Assembly: GCF_014204525.1 (NCBI RefSeq)
Contig: NZ_JACHLP010000007.1
Location: 1 to 64,000 of the forward strand
DNA: 64,000 bases
Origin: Roseateles oligotrophus
Lineage (GTDB): Bacteria > Pseudomonadota > Gammaproteobacteria > Burkholderiales > Burkholderiaceae_C
Direction of reading: 5' to 3'
Part shown: piece by piece, positions 51,556 to 60,102 of the stretch
Layout: each line of letters opens with the position of its first letter
Position numbering within the stretch: position 1 is the stretch's first letter
Made by a program: the position numbers and the translations under genes
The notes under the pieces: generated by a model
What the model was told of the DNA's origin: nothing
Database searches by the model: none
Seen by the model: only the letters and a program-made list of their open reading frames with translations

Positions 51556-52002
51556 TCAGTTGCTCAGGGCTTTTTTGACCGCGGCAGACACCAGGCCCAT
51601 ATCGGCCTTGCCCGCCAATTGCGCCTTGACCGCGCCCATCACCTTGCCCATATCGGCGGCACCCTTGGCGCCCAGTTCGGTGACGATGGCGGCGACGGCG
51701 GCAGCAATTTCTTCGGCCGACATGCGCTGAGGCAGATAGGCCTCCAGCACGGTCAGCTCGATGGCCTCCTTGTCGGCCAGATCCTGGCGGCCACCGGCGA
51801 TGAATTGGGTGATGGAATCCTTGCGCTGCTTGACCAGCTTGTCGACGATGGCGATCAAGGCCACATCGTCCACCACCACACGCTCATCCACTTCCTTTTG
51901 CTTGACGGCTGCCAGCAGGCCACGGATGGTGGTCAGCTTGTCGGCTTCCTTGGCACGCATGGCGGCTTTCATGTCTTCGGTGATGCGGTCTTTCAAGCTC
52001 AT
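51556..52002 (-). CDS. GatB/YqeY-domain protein
   Basis: A 148-residue helical protein matching the YqeY family (LKDRITEDMKAAMRAKEADKLTTIRGLLAAVKQKE and the tail MGKVMGAVKAQLAGKADMGLVSAAVKKAL, quoted in part). YqeY resembles the tRNA-binding tail of GatB but is free-standing; its function is not settled. In many betaproteobacteria it follows rpsU, as it does here, with the terminator at 52071-52109 between them. Confidence 0.88.
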   Translation of the reverse strand: MSLKDRITEDMKAAMRAKEADKLTTIRGLLAAVKQKEVDERVVVDDVALIAIVDKLVKQRKDSITQFIAGGRQDLADKEAIELTVLEAYLPQRMSAEEIAAAVAAIVTELGAKGAADMGKVMGAVKAQLAGKADMGLVSAAVKKALSN

Positions 52003-52070
52003 GGTGATTCCTCGTGTTGGGTTTGGATTTGAATGTCGGATGAGAAGGGAGGCAAGCGCAAAACAGGCGC

Positions 52071-52109
52071 AAAAAGAAAAAGCCCGCGACAGCGTCCTGT
52101 GCGGGCTTC
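52071..52109 (-). terminator. Rho-independent terminator after rpsU
   Basis: The stem arms AGCCCGC (52081-52087) and GCGGGCT (52101-52107) pair around 13 bases. On the minus strand they are followed by TTTTCTTTTT. The hairpin lies 73 bases after the rpsU stop and ends rpsU transcription before yqeY. Confidence 0.85.
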
Positions 52110-52181
52110 TTCTGGAGAGCTGTGCAAGCTCAAGGAGGCTTGTTGCCGTGGGGCTTCAAGCTCCCGCTGACTCTTGCGAGA

Positions 52182-52394
52182 TCAGTACAGCTTCTTGGGC
52201 AGCTGCATGCTGCGAACGCGCTTGTAGTGACGCTTGACGGCGGCTGCCTTCTTGCGCTTGCGCTCTGCAGTGGGCTTCTCGTAAAACTCGCGGGCGCGCA
52301 GGTCGGTCAGCAGGCCCAGTTTTTCGATAGTGCGCTTAAAGCGGCGCAGTGCCACATCAAACGGCTCGTTCTCTTTGACGCGAATCGTGGTCAT
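52182..52394 (-). CDS. rpsU: Ribosomal protein bS21
   Basis: A 70-residue basic protein with the universal S21 start [20 protein letters not shown] and the basic tail [18 protein letters not shown]. It belongs to the 30S subunit and helps start-site selection near the anti-Shine-Dalgarno. The promoter at 52560-52589 implies a leader of about 160 bases containing a stable hairpin. Confidence 0.97.
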
Positions 52395-52438
52395 GAAAAG
52401 GTAGTTCCTTCAATATGCGCTCGGTGTCCGCCGTCCAC

Positions 52439-52468
52439 TTCTCAAAACATCGAAACTAGTTTTGAGAA
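52439..52468 (-). promoter_or_regulatory. Hairpin in the rpsU mRNA leader
   Basis: A perfect 10-base stem (TTCTCAAAAC at 52439-52448 with GTTTTGAGAA at 52459-52468, loop of 10) lies in the leader between the promoter and the rpsU start, 45 bases before the start codon. It could regulate S21 synthesis or act as an attenuator; there is no T-run. Confidence 0.5.
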
Positions 52469-52559
52469 ATGTCTGAAACAGCGAAAGAATCGAAAGGTTC
52501 CGGATTTCGCTTCAGTCGTGTTGCGAATCGACGCGCAGGGTTTGCCAGCAAAGAGGAAG

Positions 52560-52589
52560 ATTGTAGCCTGAAAATCATTGGTTTGACAA
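52560..52589 (-). promoter_or_regulatory. Sigma70-type promoter of rpsU
   Basis: On the minus strand TTGTCA (52589-52584) and TACAAT (52565-52560) are 18 bases apart, both 5 of 6 matches to consensus. The -35 lies inside the last codons of the flavoprotein gene that ends at 52575. Transcription would begin near 52552. Confidence 0.72.
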
Positions 52590-53804
52590 ATTCATGGGCA
52601 ATGAATTTGCACAGGCTGCGGCGCTGGCCCAGGCCCACTGAAAGTTGTAACCGCCCAGCCAGCCGGTGACGTCCATTACTTCGCCGATGAAGAAGAGGCC
52701 GGGCACGCGTTTGCTCTCCATGGTCTGGGAGCTGAGCTCGCGGGTATCGACGCCGCCGCGCATCACTTCGGCCTTGCGCCAGCCTTCGCTGCCATTCGGC
52801 GTGAGTTGCCAGGCCTGCAACTGCTGGGCCAGGTTTTGCAGGTCTTTGTCCTTGCATTCGGGCATGCTGCGTTGGCTGTTCAGGCCCAGGCGCTCGATCC
52901 AGGCCTGCGCCAGGCGCTGCGGAAACAGGGCGGCCAGCACATTGCCCAGCTGGCGTTTGGAGTCGCTTTTGGCACCCATCAGCTGTTCTTGCAGGTTCTG
53001 CTCGGGCGCCAGGTCGATCTGCAAGGCCTGCCCCTCTTGCCAGAAGCTGGAGATCTGCAGAATCGCCGGGCCGCTGAGGCCGCGGTGGGTGAAGAGCAAA
53101 TCCTCCAGGAAACGGCCTTTTTCCTTGCCTTTGCCGGTGCTCACCACCACGGGCAGGGACAAGCCGGACAAGGCCGAGAAGGGCGCCCACTGCTGCGCAT
53201 CAAAGGTCAGCGGCACCAGGGCCGGGCGGGGCTCGACGATGGCGTGGCCAAAGCGTTGTGCCAAACGCAGGCCCCAATCGCTGGCGCCAATCTTGGGGAT
53301 GGACAGGCCGCCGGTCGCGATCACCAGCCGGGCGGTCAAGACCCGGCCGCGGCTGGTGTCGAGCTCGAATGCGGGCTCGGCATCGGTGGCGGTTTCCATT
53401 CGGCGCACATCGGCCACCGTGCAGGGCTGCCAGCGCTGTACCCCACCGGCCTCGCACTCGTCCAGCAGCATGCGAATGATTTGCTCGGCGGAGTCGTCGC
53501 AAAAGAGCTGGCCCTTGTGCTTTTCGTGAAAGGCGATGCCATGCTTTTGCACCAGGGCGATGAAGTCTTGCGAGCTGTAGCGGGCCAGGGCCGAGCGGCA
53601 AAAAGCCGGGTTGTTGGAGATGAAGTTGGCCGGGCCTGCGTCGCGATTGGTGAAGTTGCAGCGGCCGCCGCCCGAGATGCGGATCTTCTCCGCCACTTTT
53701 TCCGCATGGTCAATCACCAGCACGCGCAGGCCGCGCTGACCGGCCAGGCCGGCACAAAACAAACCGGCGGCACCGGCGCCAACAACCACCAAATCAAACT
53801 GCAT
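52575..53804 (-). CDS. YhiN/HI0933-family flavoprotein
   Basis: A 409-residue FAD/NAD(P)-binding protein. The FAD Rossmann motif is VVVGAGAAGLFCAGLAGQRG (6-25); IRISGGGRCNFTNRDA and ATGGLSIPKIGASDWG are diagnostic of the HI0933/YhiN family. GVDTRELSSQTMESKRVPGLFFIGEVMDVTG (quoted in part) forms the second FAD contact. The reaction is not established. The start at 53804 places the Rossmann fold at the N-terminus; the longer open frame upstream is unlikely. Confidence 0.88.
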   Translation of the reverse strand: MQFDLVVVGAGAAGLFCAGLAGQRGLRVLVIDHAEKVAEKIRISGGGRCNFTNRDAGPANFISNNPAFCRSALARYSSQDFIALVQKHGIAFHEKHKGQLFCDDSAEQIIRMLLDECEAGGVQRWQPCTVADVRRMETATDAEPAFELDTSRGRVLTARLVIATGGLSIPKIGASDWGLRLAQRFGHAIVEPRPALVPLTFDAQQWAPFSALSGLSLPVVVSTGKGKEKGRFLEDLLFTHRGLSGPAILQISSFWQEGQALQIDLAPEQNLQEQLMGAKSDSKRQLGNVLAALFPQRLAQAWIERLGLNSQRSMPECKDKDLQNLAQQLQAWQLTPNGSEGWRKAEVMRGGVDTRELSSQTMESKRVPGLFFIGEVMDVTGWLGGYNFQWAWASAAACANSLPMNLSNQ

Positions 53805-54193
53805 GGGTTTTCTTTTTGCTCGCGGAAGAAAGAGCCGCGAAAAGGCTTCGCGGGATGGCGCTATTGTCCGGTGGAACTTGCGCTGGCAATTCGGGCCTGA
53901 AACAGTGGATGTTCTTTTGATTGCCTGGGGGGCTTGGCGCGCATGATGTGCCCTGGCATTCGCGGCTGGCATTTCGCACCTGAATGCAACACCCACGCAA
54001 AGTTTTTTCTGTATTCGCCTGTAAACCCGCAGGGGCTTGGATACCATGCCGCGACACTGCCAATCTAGGGGGAGCCAGCCGGCCCAAGCTCTGGCCCTCT
54101 TGATCATGCGATGCCATGCCATCTACATTCGATGCATCGCTGCTAAGTTCTGCGGCAAGGCTTGTTTGTCGGCCCCGGTTTTATTGAGGATTC
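53805..54193. other. 389-base divergent intergenic region
   Basis: No gene, tRNA or recognised RNA is seen. It holds a perfect 7-base hairpin (CCGCGAA 53835-53841 with TTCGCGG 53847-53853) in the leader of the flavoprotein gene. A second 7-base dyad (GCGATGC 54108-54114 with GCATCGC 54134-54140) lies in the leader of the GGDEF-like gene. GAGG precedes the start at 54194 as ribosome site. No convincing sigma70 promoter could be chosen. Confidence 0.5.
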
Positions 54194-55216
54194 ATGGACA
54201 TTTCAGCCGCTTCGCACGATGAGGAAACACCCCAGCCGGGCAGCCTTGCTCTGTGGTTGCGGACGCATGCTGAATTGGCCCAGGGCTTGGCTGTCAAACT
54301 GCTGAGTTTGACCGAGCCGCTCAACACTTTTGCCGCCATCAAAGCCGTCTCGAATGGGCGTTATGTTTTCGCCAGCGGAGGTCTGGATCAGCTTTTTGCC
54401 AACAAGCCCGTGGTGGGTAGTAATGACAATGACTTGATGCGCAGCGAAGACGTGGTGGCCATGCGACGGGTCGAGCAGGCGGTGATGGCCCAGGACTCGG
54501 TGGTGGTGAGCGAGCATCGCTTGGAGCTGGCAGGGCGCCGACGTGAGTTCACCGTCACCCGCACCCCGGTTGGCAAGGAATTCTTGCTGTCCGTCTGGCA
54601 TGAGCGCACCGAAGAGCGCCATCGCGAATCCCATCTGCAAAGAGCGTTATTGCAGATCGAGCAGCAGCAAAAGGCGCTGGAGCAGATTCGGCGCGAATTG
54701 CAGCAGGGCAGTGGCCGGGACGATATGTCGGGCCTTTACCTGCGCCCGCAGTTTGACGACCAGCTCTTGCGCGAGATCGATTTGTCCACCCGCGAGCACC
54801 GGGAGTTTGCCCTGGTCATCATCGCCTTGGATCCCTTGCCCGCCACGATGGAGGCCTTGGGCGAGGCGGCGCAGGAGCGTTTGCTGGAAGGCATGGGCCG
54901 CATGCTGCGGGCCAATACCCGCGCCATGGACGCGGCCTGCCGCATCGGCGAATCGCAGTTTGCGGTGCTGCTGTCGGGCGTGGGCCTGGCGACTGCTCAT
55001 GCCCGCATGGAGCAGTTGCGCCGCCAGTGCACGGCGCAAATCATCGTGATGAATGGCCAGGACATGGGCCTGTCTCTGTCCATGGGCGTCTCCAGCTTTC
55101 CGCATACCGCCTCCAAGCAAGACGAGTTGCAAGCCGCCAGCGAGGCCGCGGTGCGTGAGGCCCAGCGGCGGGGCGGCAATCAGGTGGTGCTGGCGTCCAT
55201 CCCTTTTGAGCTCTGA
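54194..55216 (+). CDS. PAS-like/GGDEF-family protein with a degenerate active site
   Basis: A 340-residue cytoplasmic protein. Residues 15-145 resemble a PAS-type sensor domain (LTEPLNTFAAIKAVSNGRYVF...RREFTVTRTPVGKEFLLSVWHER, quoted in part). A coiled coil (about 148-175) leads to a GGDEF domain: DDMSGLYLRPQFDDQLLREI, then RANTRAMDAACRIGESQFAVLL. The GGDEF loop is GESQF at 252-256, losing the catalytic acidic pair, so cyclase activity is unlikely. It may bind c-di-GMP/GTP or act as a scaffold. Confidence 0.85.
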   Translation: MDISAASHDEETPQPGSLALWLRTHAELAQGLAVKLLSLTEPLNTFAAIKAVSNGRYVFASGGLDQLFANKPVVGSNDNDLMRSEDVVAMRRVEQAVMAQDSVVVSEHRLELAGRRREFTVTRTPVGKEFLLSVWHERTEERHRESHLQRALLQIEQQQKALEQIRRELQQGSGRDDMSGLYLRPQFDDQLLREIDLSTREHREFALVIIALDPLPATMEALGEAAQERLLEGMGRMLRANTRAMDAACRIGESQFAVLLSGVGLATAHARMEQLRRQCTAQIIVMNGQDMGLSLSMGVSSFPHTASKQDELQAASEAAVREAQRRGGNQVVLASIPFEL

Positions 55217-55227
55217 CGCTGGCGGCC

Positions 55228-55689
<462 letters not shown>

Positions 55690-55732
55690 GGGCTTGGCCT
55701 TTGACCGATGGGGTGGGCAGAAAGTGGGGGGT

Positions 55733-55906
55733 GTCCACCGCGAGCCGTGAGCCGCATTCCTGAACCGGGGGTTCAGGGGGGCGAGGTCAGCCAAGCTTCG
55801 GGTTCATCTGACGCGAGATGATCACACCTGCAGAGGACATATTCCAAGCCCAAGCTCGTAGAGCATTGGTTCAAGGAAATATAAGACTCACGCAAACGCA
55901 GTGGAC
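55733..55906 (-). ncRNA. ssrS: 6S RNA
   Basis: Read on the minus strand, the RNA opens with GTCCACTGCG (55906-55897) and closes with CGCGGTGGAC (55742-55733), which pair along all ten bases with one G-U. A second conserved hairpin TGAACCCCCGGTTCA lies in the 3' half, as in betaproteobacterial 6S RNAs, followed by the GGCTCACGGCTCG region. A TAGAAT -10 is placed at 55919-55914, eight bases upstream of the stem. It lies directly after zapA, its normal neighbour. 6S RNA mimics an open promoter and sequesters sigma70 RNA polymerase in stationary phase. Exact ends are inferred from the closing stem and may extend a few bases. Confidence 0.87.
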
Positions 55907-55947
55907 AAGGGCGATTCTAAGGCCTGGCGTTAGCGTCGCCGGCAAGA

Positions 55948-56283
55948 TCAGAGCAAATGCCCGTCATGCTCCAGGGCCTCGTCGAGGCGGCGCATCAGGC
56001 CGTCCAGATCGGGCAGGCGGCCGAGGTCTGGTGCGGCGGCTTGAGCGCTGGCCTCGGCTTGTGCCGCAGGCGCGGCCGTGCCGCCGTCTTCGGCCAATTG
56101 ATAGGCCAGATTCAAAGCAGCCAGCACGGCGATGCGTTCGCGGGCCTTGACCTTGCCGCCGTCGCGGATGGCGCACATCTCGCGATCCACCTGGCTGACC
56201 GCTTCGGCCAGTGCGGCCTCACCGCCTTCGGGGCAGCCCAGCAGATAGCTCTGGCCCATGATGGTGACTTCCATCTGCTTCAT
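55948..56283 (-). CDS. zapA: ZapA, FtsZ-ring-associated protein
   Basis: A 111-residue ZapA. The family start EVTIMGQSYLLGCPEGGEAAL, REMCAIRDGGKVKARERIAVLAALNLAYQL (quoted in part) and the C-terminal coiled coil are present. ZapA cross-links FtsZ protofilaments. The ATG overlaps the upstream coiled-coil gene by four bases. 6S RNA follows. Confidence 0.93.
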   Translation of the reverse strand: MKQMEVTIMGQSYLLGCPEGGEAALAEAVSQVDREMCAIRDGGKVKARERIAVLAALNLAYQLAEDGGTAAPAAQAEASAQAAAPDLGRLPDLDGLMRRLDEALEHDGHLL

Positions 56284-56498
56284 GAGTTGGGGTTCTTTCC
56301 GGCTTCGTTGTCGACGGGCAGGCGCTCCAGCAAGGCGTCGATGCGCCCGCGTGCCGCGTTCAGGCGGGAGCGCAAGCTGTCGCGCTCCTGGCTCAAATGC
56401 AATACCTGCTCTTGCAGCAAGGCATTGGTGCGTTTCAGTTCATCGTGTCGCAGCAGCAAACGCTCAACGCGTTCCAGCAGATCGGTGAGGCTTGGCAT
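56280..56498 (-). CDS. ZapB/TIGR02449-like coiled-coil protein
   Basis: A 72-residue protein that is almost all coiled coil: LTDLLERVERLLLRHDELKR then LLQEQVLHLSQERDSLRSRL. It matches the short ZapB-like/DUF904 proteins found before zapA in proteobacteria. It may link ZapA to the chromosome or act as a ZapB substitute. The ATG at 56498 excludes an upstream extension rich in Arg/Ala. It overlaps zapA by four bases (ATGA). Confidence 0.85.
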   Translation of the reverse strand: MPSLTDLLERVERLLLRHDELKRTNALLQEQVLHLSQERDSLRSRLNAARGRIDALLERLPVDNEAGKNPNS

Positions 56499-56514
56499 GG
56501 CTTCCCGTGGCTTT

Positions 56515-57159
56515 CTAGTCAAGGACTGATTGTAGGCGGCGGCCATGATCGCACTGGCTTGAAACCGTGCAGGCGCTGCACAAAGGCTGGCGTGCCTTGC
56601 AGACATAGCGGCCGTGCAGAATCAGCCAGTGATGGGCATCCACCATGAACTCGGCCGGGATGCGCTTGAGCAAGCCCATCTCCACGGCCAGCGGTGTCTT
56701 GCCGGGGGCCAGGCCCGTGCGGTTGCTGACTCGGAATAGATGCGTGTCCACGGCCATGGTGGGTTCGCCAAAGGCGACGTTCAGCACCACATTGGCGGTC
56801 TTGCGGCCCACGCCGGGCAAGGCCTCCAGGGCCTCACGGCTGCGCGGCACTTGGCCGCCATGCTGTTCGACCAGGATCTGGCATGTGGCCATCAGGTGTT
56901 TGGCCTTGCTGCGGTACAAGCCTATGGTGCGGATGTATTCGCTCAGGCCCTCCAGGCCCAGGGTGAGGATTTTTTGCGGTGTGTTGGCCACCGGGAAAAG
57001 CCGCCGCGTCGCCTTGTTGACCCCCACATCGGTGGCCTGGGCGGACAGCAGCACGGCGCTGAGGAGCTCGAACACGCTGGCGTATTCCAGTTCGGTCTGG
57101 GGCGAGGGATTGGCCGCTCTCAGGGTGGCGAAGAAGGTTTGGATCTGCTGGGCGTTCAT
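56515..57159 (-). CDS. nth: Endonuclease III
   Basis: A 214-residue DNA glycosylase/AP-lyase. The helix-hairpin-helix LPGVGRKTANVV carries the catalytic lysine, and AVDTHLFRVSNR the catalytic aspartate. The C-terminal 4Fe-4S cluster motif C-x6-C-x2-C-x5-C is seen in CKARQPLCSACTVSSQC. It removes oxidised pyrimidines. Divergent from the glycosyltransferase operon. Confidence 0.95.
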   Translation of the reverse strand: MNAQQIQTFFATLRAANPSPQTELEYASVFELLSAVLLSAQATDVGVNKATRRLFPVANTPQKILTLGLEGLSEYIRTIGLYRSKAKHLMATCQILVEQHGGQVPRSREALEALPGVGRKTANVVLNVAFGEPTMAVDTHLFRVSNRTGLAPGKTPLAVEMGLLKRIPAEFMVDAHHWLILHGRYVCKARQPLCSACTVSSQCDHGRRLQSVLD

Positions 57160-57254
57160 GGTCGGCTATTGTCCTCTGCGGCCGAGCTTGCAAGCTCAGG
57201 CATGATGGCGCCCCTTGCTGCTTGCAAAACAAGATTGATTTTTTCGCTCGTTCC

Positions 57255-58700
57255 ATGAATCTTTCCAAAGACATGCGTCTGTCCGTCCGGCCCTGGCTCT
57301 GGGTGCTGGCCCTGATCCTGCTGCTGCGCCTGCTGAGCCTGGCCACCATGCCGCTGACGGATCACACCGAGGCGCGCTACGCCGAGATTGCCCGCCTGAT
57401 GGTTCAGCTGGGTGACTGGGTCAGCCCGCACATCACGCCCGCCGAGGTCTTCTGGGCCAAGCCCCCTTTATCAACCTGGAGCCAGGCCCTGAGCATGCAG
57501 GCCTTCGGCATCAGCGAGTGGGCGGCGCGTCTGCCGGCTGTTGGTTGGAGCCTGATGAGCCTGGCCGCCCTGGCCTGGATGTTGCGCGGCAGCCTGAGCC
57601 GCTTGCAGATCGCCGCCGTCCTGACCCTGCTGAGCCTGAGTCCCTTGTTCTTCATCAGCGCCGGCGCGGTGATGACCGATGCCACGCTGGGTGCTTGCGT
57701 GATGCTGGTGCAGGCGGCCTGGTGGCGGGTCTTGAACAGCGAGGGCAGGGCGCGCCAGCAGGCCGCCCGCATTCTGGGTCTGGGCATGGCTCTGGCCTTG
57801 CTGACCAAGGGGCCGGCCGCGGCCGTGCTGGCCTTGCTGCCCATTCTGATCCATGCTGCTTGGCGCAGGCATTGGGCGGTGGTGCTGACCGTGCTGCGCG
57901 ACCCTTCGGTGTGGCTGATCTGCCTGGGCCTGTCCCTGCCCTGGTACATCGTTGCCGAAATCAAGACGCCGGGTTTCTTGCAGTACTTTGTGCTGGGCGA
58001 GCATGTGATGCGCTTTCTGCAGCCCGGCTGGAAGGGCGACCGCTATGGCTTCGCCCATGCCCAGCCGCTGGGCATGATCTGGGCCTTCACCCTGGTCGCG
58101 GCCTTGCCGGCCGTGCTGCTCCTGCTGGCGCGCCTGCCCTTGTTGCGCTGGCGCCAGGGGGCGGGCAGCCTCAAGCGGCAGTTGCAGGCCTCGGGTGGCG
58201 TGGAGCTGGCTTGTTATGCCCTGTGCATCGTGCTGGCGCCGCTGCTGATCTTCAGCGCCTCGCGCAATCTGATCTTCACCTATGCCATGACGGCCTTGCC
58301 CGGCCTGGCCTTGCTGGCGGTGACGGTGTTGCCGGAGCGGGCCTTGAGCGGAGCCAAGGCCTGGGGCCTGGCCCTGCTGTGGACGGCGCTTTACGCCTGG
58401 GCTTTCTTCGTCAAGCTGCCCGAGGTGGGCCAACAGCATTCGGACAAGCCCCTGATCGATGCCTACCGCGCCGCCTGCCCGGCCGAGGACTGCGCGCTGC
58501 GCTACGAAAGCAAGCCGCCGTACTCGGCCTTTTTCTACACCCAGGGCCGCTTGTACGCCGGCCTGCCCGGTCGGCCGGGTGCGCCGGCCTTCAAGGTGCT
58601 GCCGGTCGAGAAAAAATCTTCACGCCCCAGCGATGCGCTGGTCTGTAACAAGGAACAATGTCTGCTGCGCGACGAGGGTGTCGCGGCTGGTCCACGCTGA
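57255..58700 (+). CDS. ArnT/PMT-like (GT39) glycosyltransferase
   Basis: A 481-residue GT-C membrane protein with about ten transmembrane helices. The periplasmic loop motif DHTEARYAEIARLMVQLGDW and WAKPPLSTWSQALSMQAFGI match the ArnT group, which moves aminosugars from undecaprenyl phosphate to lipid A. A long C-terminal periplasmic domain follows. The ATG at 57255 was chosen, but an earlier TTG (57222) and an ATG at 57273 are possible. The stop overlaps the next ATG (TGATG). Role as an amino-sugar transferase is inferred from operon content. Confidence 0.85.
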   Translation: MNLSKDMRLSVRPWLWVLALILLLRLLSLATMPLTDHTEARYAEIARLMVQLGDWVSPHITPAEVFWAKPPLSTWSQALSMQAFGISEWAARLPAVGWSLMSLAALAWMLRGSLSRLQIAAVLTLLSLSPLFFISAGAVMTDATLGACVMLVQAAWWRVLNSEGRARQQAARILGLGMALALLTKGPAAAVLALLPILIHAAWRRHWAVVLTVLRDPSVWLICLGLSLPWYIVAEIKTPGFLQYFVLGEHVMRFLQPGWKGDRYGFAHAQPLGMIWAFTLVAALPAVLLLLARLPLLRWRQGAGSLKRQLQASGGVELACYALCIVLAPLLIFSASRNLIFTYAMTALPGLALLAVTVLPERALSGAKAWGLALLWTALYAWAFFVKLPEVGQQHSDKPLIDAYRAACPAEDCALRYESKPPYSAFFYTQGRLYAGLPGRPGAPAFKVLPVEKKSSRPSDALVCNKEQCLLRDEGVAAGPR

Positions 58701-59728
58701 TGCAACAAGCTATTTCTACCTCCCCCACCATTGCTCCGCCTGTAAGCTCTTCCGCGCTGACACGCGGGCGCGGCCTGCCCGGGCTTTTGTCCGTGGTTTT
58801 GCCGGCCTTCAACGAGGCGAAGAATCTGGCCTGGTTTCTGCCGGAGTTGGCTGCCAAGCTGCAAGGCCAGGCGCGCCGCTTGGAATTGCTGGTGGTCGAC
58901 GATGGCAGCAAGGACGAAACCGCGCTGGTGGTCCATGGCCTGATCCAGCAAGGTTTGCCGGTGCGCTTGCTGCGCCTGTCACGCAATTTCGGCAAGGAGG
59001 CGGCGCTGTCGGCCGGCCTGGACGCGGCCGAGGGCGATGTGGTGCTGACCATGGATTCCGACGGCCAGCATCCCATTGCCACGGCGCTGGAGATGCTGCC
59101 CGCCTGGCGCGAGGGTTTTGACGTGGTCTACGGCGTGCAGACCGGGCGGCGCGCTTCCCAGTCCGCTTCCCGGCGCGGTTACACCAAGTTTTTCTACTGG
59201 TTGATGCAGCGCGATTCGCGCTTTGAGCTGCCCTCGGACGCCGGCGATTTCCGCCTGCTGGACCGGCGCGTGGTGCTGGCCTTGCGCAGCCTGCCCGAGC
59301 GGGCCCGCTATATGAAGGGCTTGTTCGCCTGGGTGGGTTTCAAATCGCGCGCAATCGACTTCGTGCCCGATGCCCGCGCCCATGGCGAGACCAGCTTCAA
59401 CTTCATGCGCCTGCTGTCCCTGGCCGTCGTGGGGCTGACGGCCTTCAGCAAGGTGCCGCTGCGCATGGTGTCCCTGCTGGGCTTTGTGGTGTCGGCGGTG
59501 TCGGTGTTCTTCGGCTTCTGGATCATTCTGGAGAAGACCTTGTTCGGCAACCCGGTCTCCGGCTTTGCCACGCTGGCCGCCTCCATCACCTTTCTGGCCG
59601 GTGTGCAACTGCTGTGCCTGGGCATCATTGCCGAGTATCTGGGCCGGGTGTTCGACGAGGTCAAGCAGCGCCCGCTCTATCTGGTGCAGGAGTTGACACC
59701 CCCGCTGGACGCGCCGGAGGAGTTGTGA
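58700..59728 (+). CDS. GT2 undecaprenyl-phosphate glycosyltransferase (ArnC/GtrB-like)
   Basis: A 342-residue family-2 glycosyltransferase with VVLPAFNEAKN and ELLVVDDGSKDET (nucleotide-sugar site), the metal motif DSDGQHP, and two C-terminal transmembrane helices (VVGLTAFSKVPLRMVSLLGF; ITFLAGVQLLCLGIIAEYLG). Such enzymes load a sugar on undecaprenyl phosphate at the inner leaflet. The ATG shares a base with the preceding stop. The tail ends in the GtrA start by a GTGA overlap. Confidence 0.9.
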   Translation: MQQAISTSPTIAPPVSSSALTRGRGLPGLLSVVLPAFNEAKNLAWFLPELAAKLQGQARRLELLVVDDGSKDETALVVHGLIQQGLPVRLLRLSRNFGKEAALSAGLDAAEGDVVLTMDSDGQHPIATALEMLPAWREGFDVVYGVQTGRRASQSASRRGYTKFFYWLMQRDSRFELPSDAGDFRLLDRRVVLALRSLPERARYMKGLFAWVGFKSRAIDFVPDARAHGETSFNFMRLLSLAVVGLTAFSKVPLRMVSLLGFVVSAVSVFFGFWIILEKTLFGNPVSGFATLAASITFLAGVQLLCLGIIAEYLGRVFDEVKQRPLYLVQELTPPLDAPEEL

Positions 59729-60102
59729 AGTCTCTGCTCTGGTTTGGCGTGGTGGGCGCCTCGGCCGCGGCCGTGCATTTCGGCGTGGTCTGGATCTTGG
59801 TCGAGAACTGGGCCTTACCGGCCCTGGCGGCCAATGTGGCCGGCTTTCTCCTGGCTTTTGGCATTAGCTTTGCGGGCCACCATCGCCTGAGTTTCGCCGC
59901 GCAGCAGGCCACGGTGCGCGAGTCCCTGCCCCGTTTTGCGGCCGTGGCCGTGCTGGGTTTTGCCAGCAATGAGTTGCTCTACGCCTTGCTGCTAGGCCTG
60001 GGCATGGAGTACCGCCTGGCCCTGTTGCTGGTGCTGGTCGGTGTGGCCGCCATGACCTGGATGCTCAGCCGCTTCTGGGCCTTCCGCACGAGGGCGGCAT
60101 GA
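59725..60102 (+). CDS. GtrA-family flippase-like membrane protein (GTG start)
   Basis: A 125-residue protein with four transmembrane helices (LLWFGVVGASAAAVHFGVVW onward) and the GtrA mark NVAGFLLAFGISFAGHHRLSF. GtrA-type proteins help move lipid-linked sugars across the inner membrane. The GTG at 59725 overlaps the GT2 stop (GTGA), which decides this start. Its stop overlaps the deacetylase ATG by four bases (ATGA). Confidence 0.88.
   Translation: MKSLLWFGVVGASAAAVHFGVVWILVENWALPALAANVAGFLLAFGISFAGHHRLSFAAQQATVRESLPRFAAVAVLGFASNELLYALLLGLGMEYRLALLLVLVGVAAMTWMLSRFWAFRTRAA

Noticed and set aside
55690-55794. Longer N-terminus for the EVE protein
   Set aside because: These codons overlap the 3' half of the 6S RNA and add residues unlike the family; the TTG at 55689 fits better.
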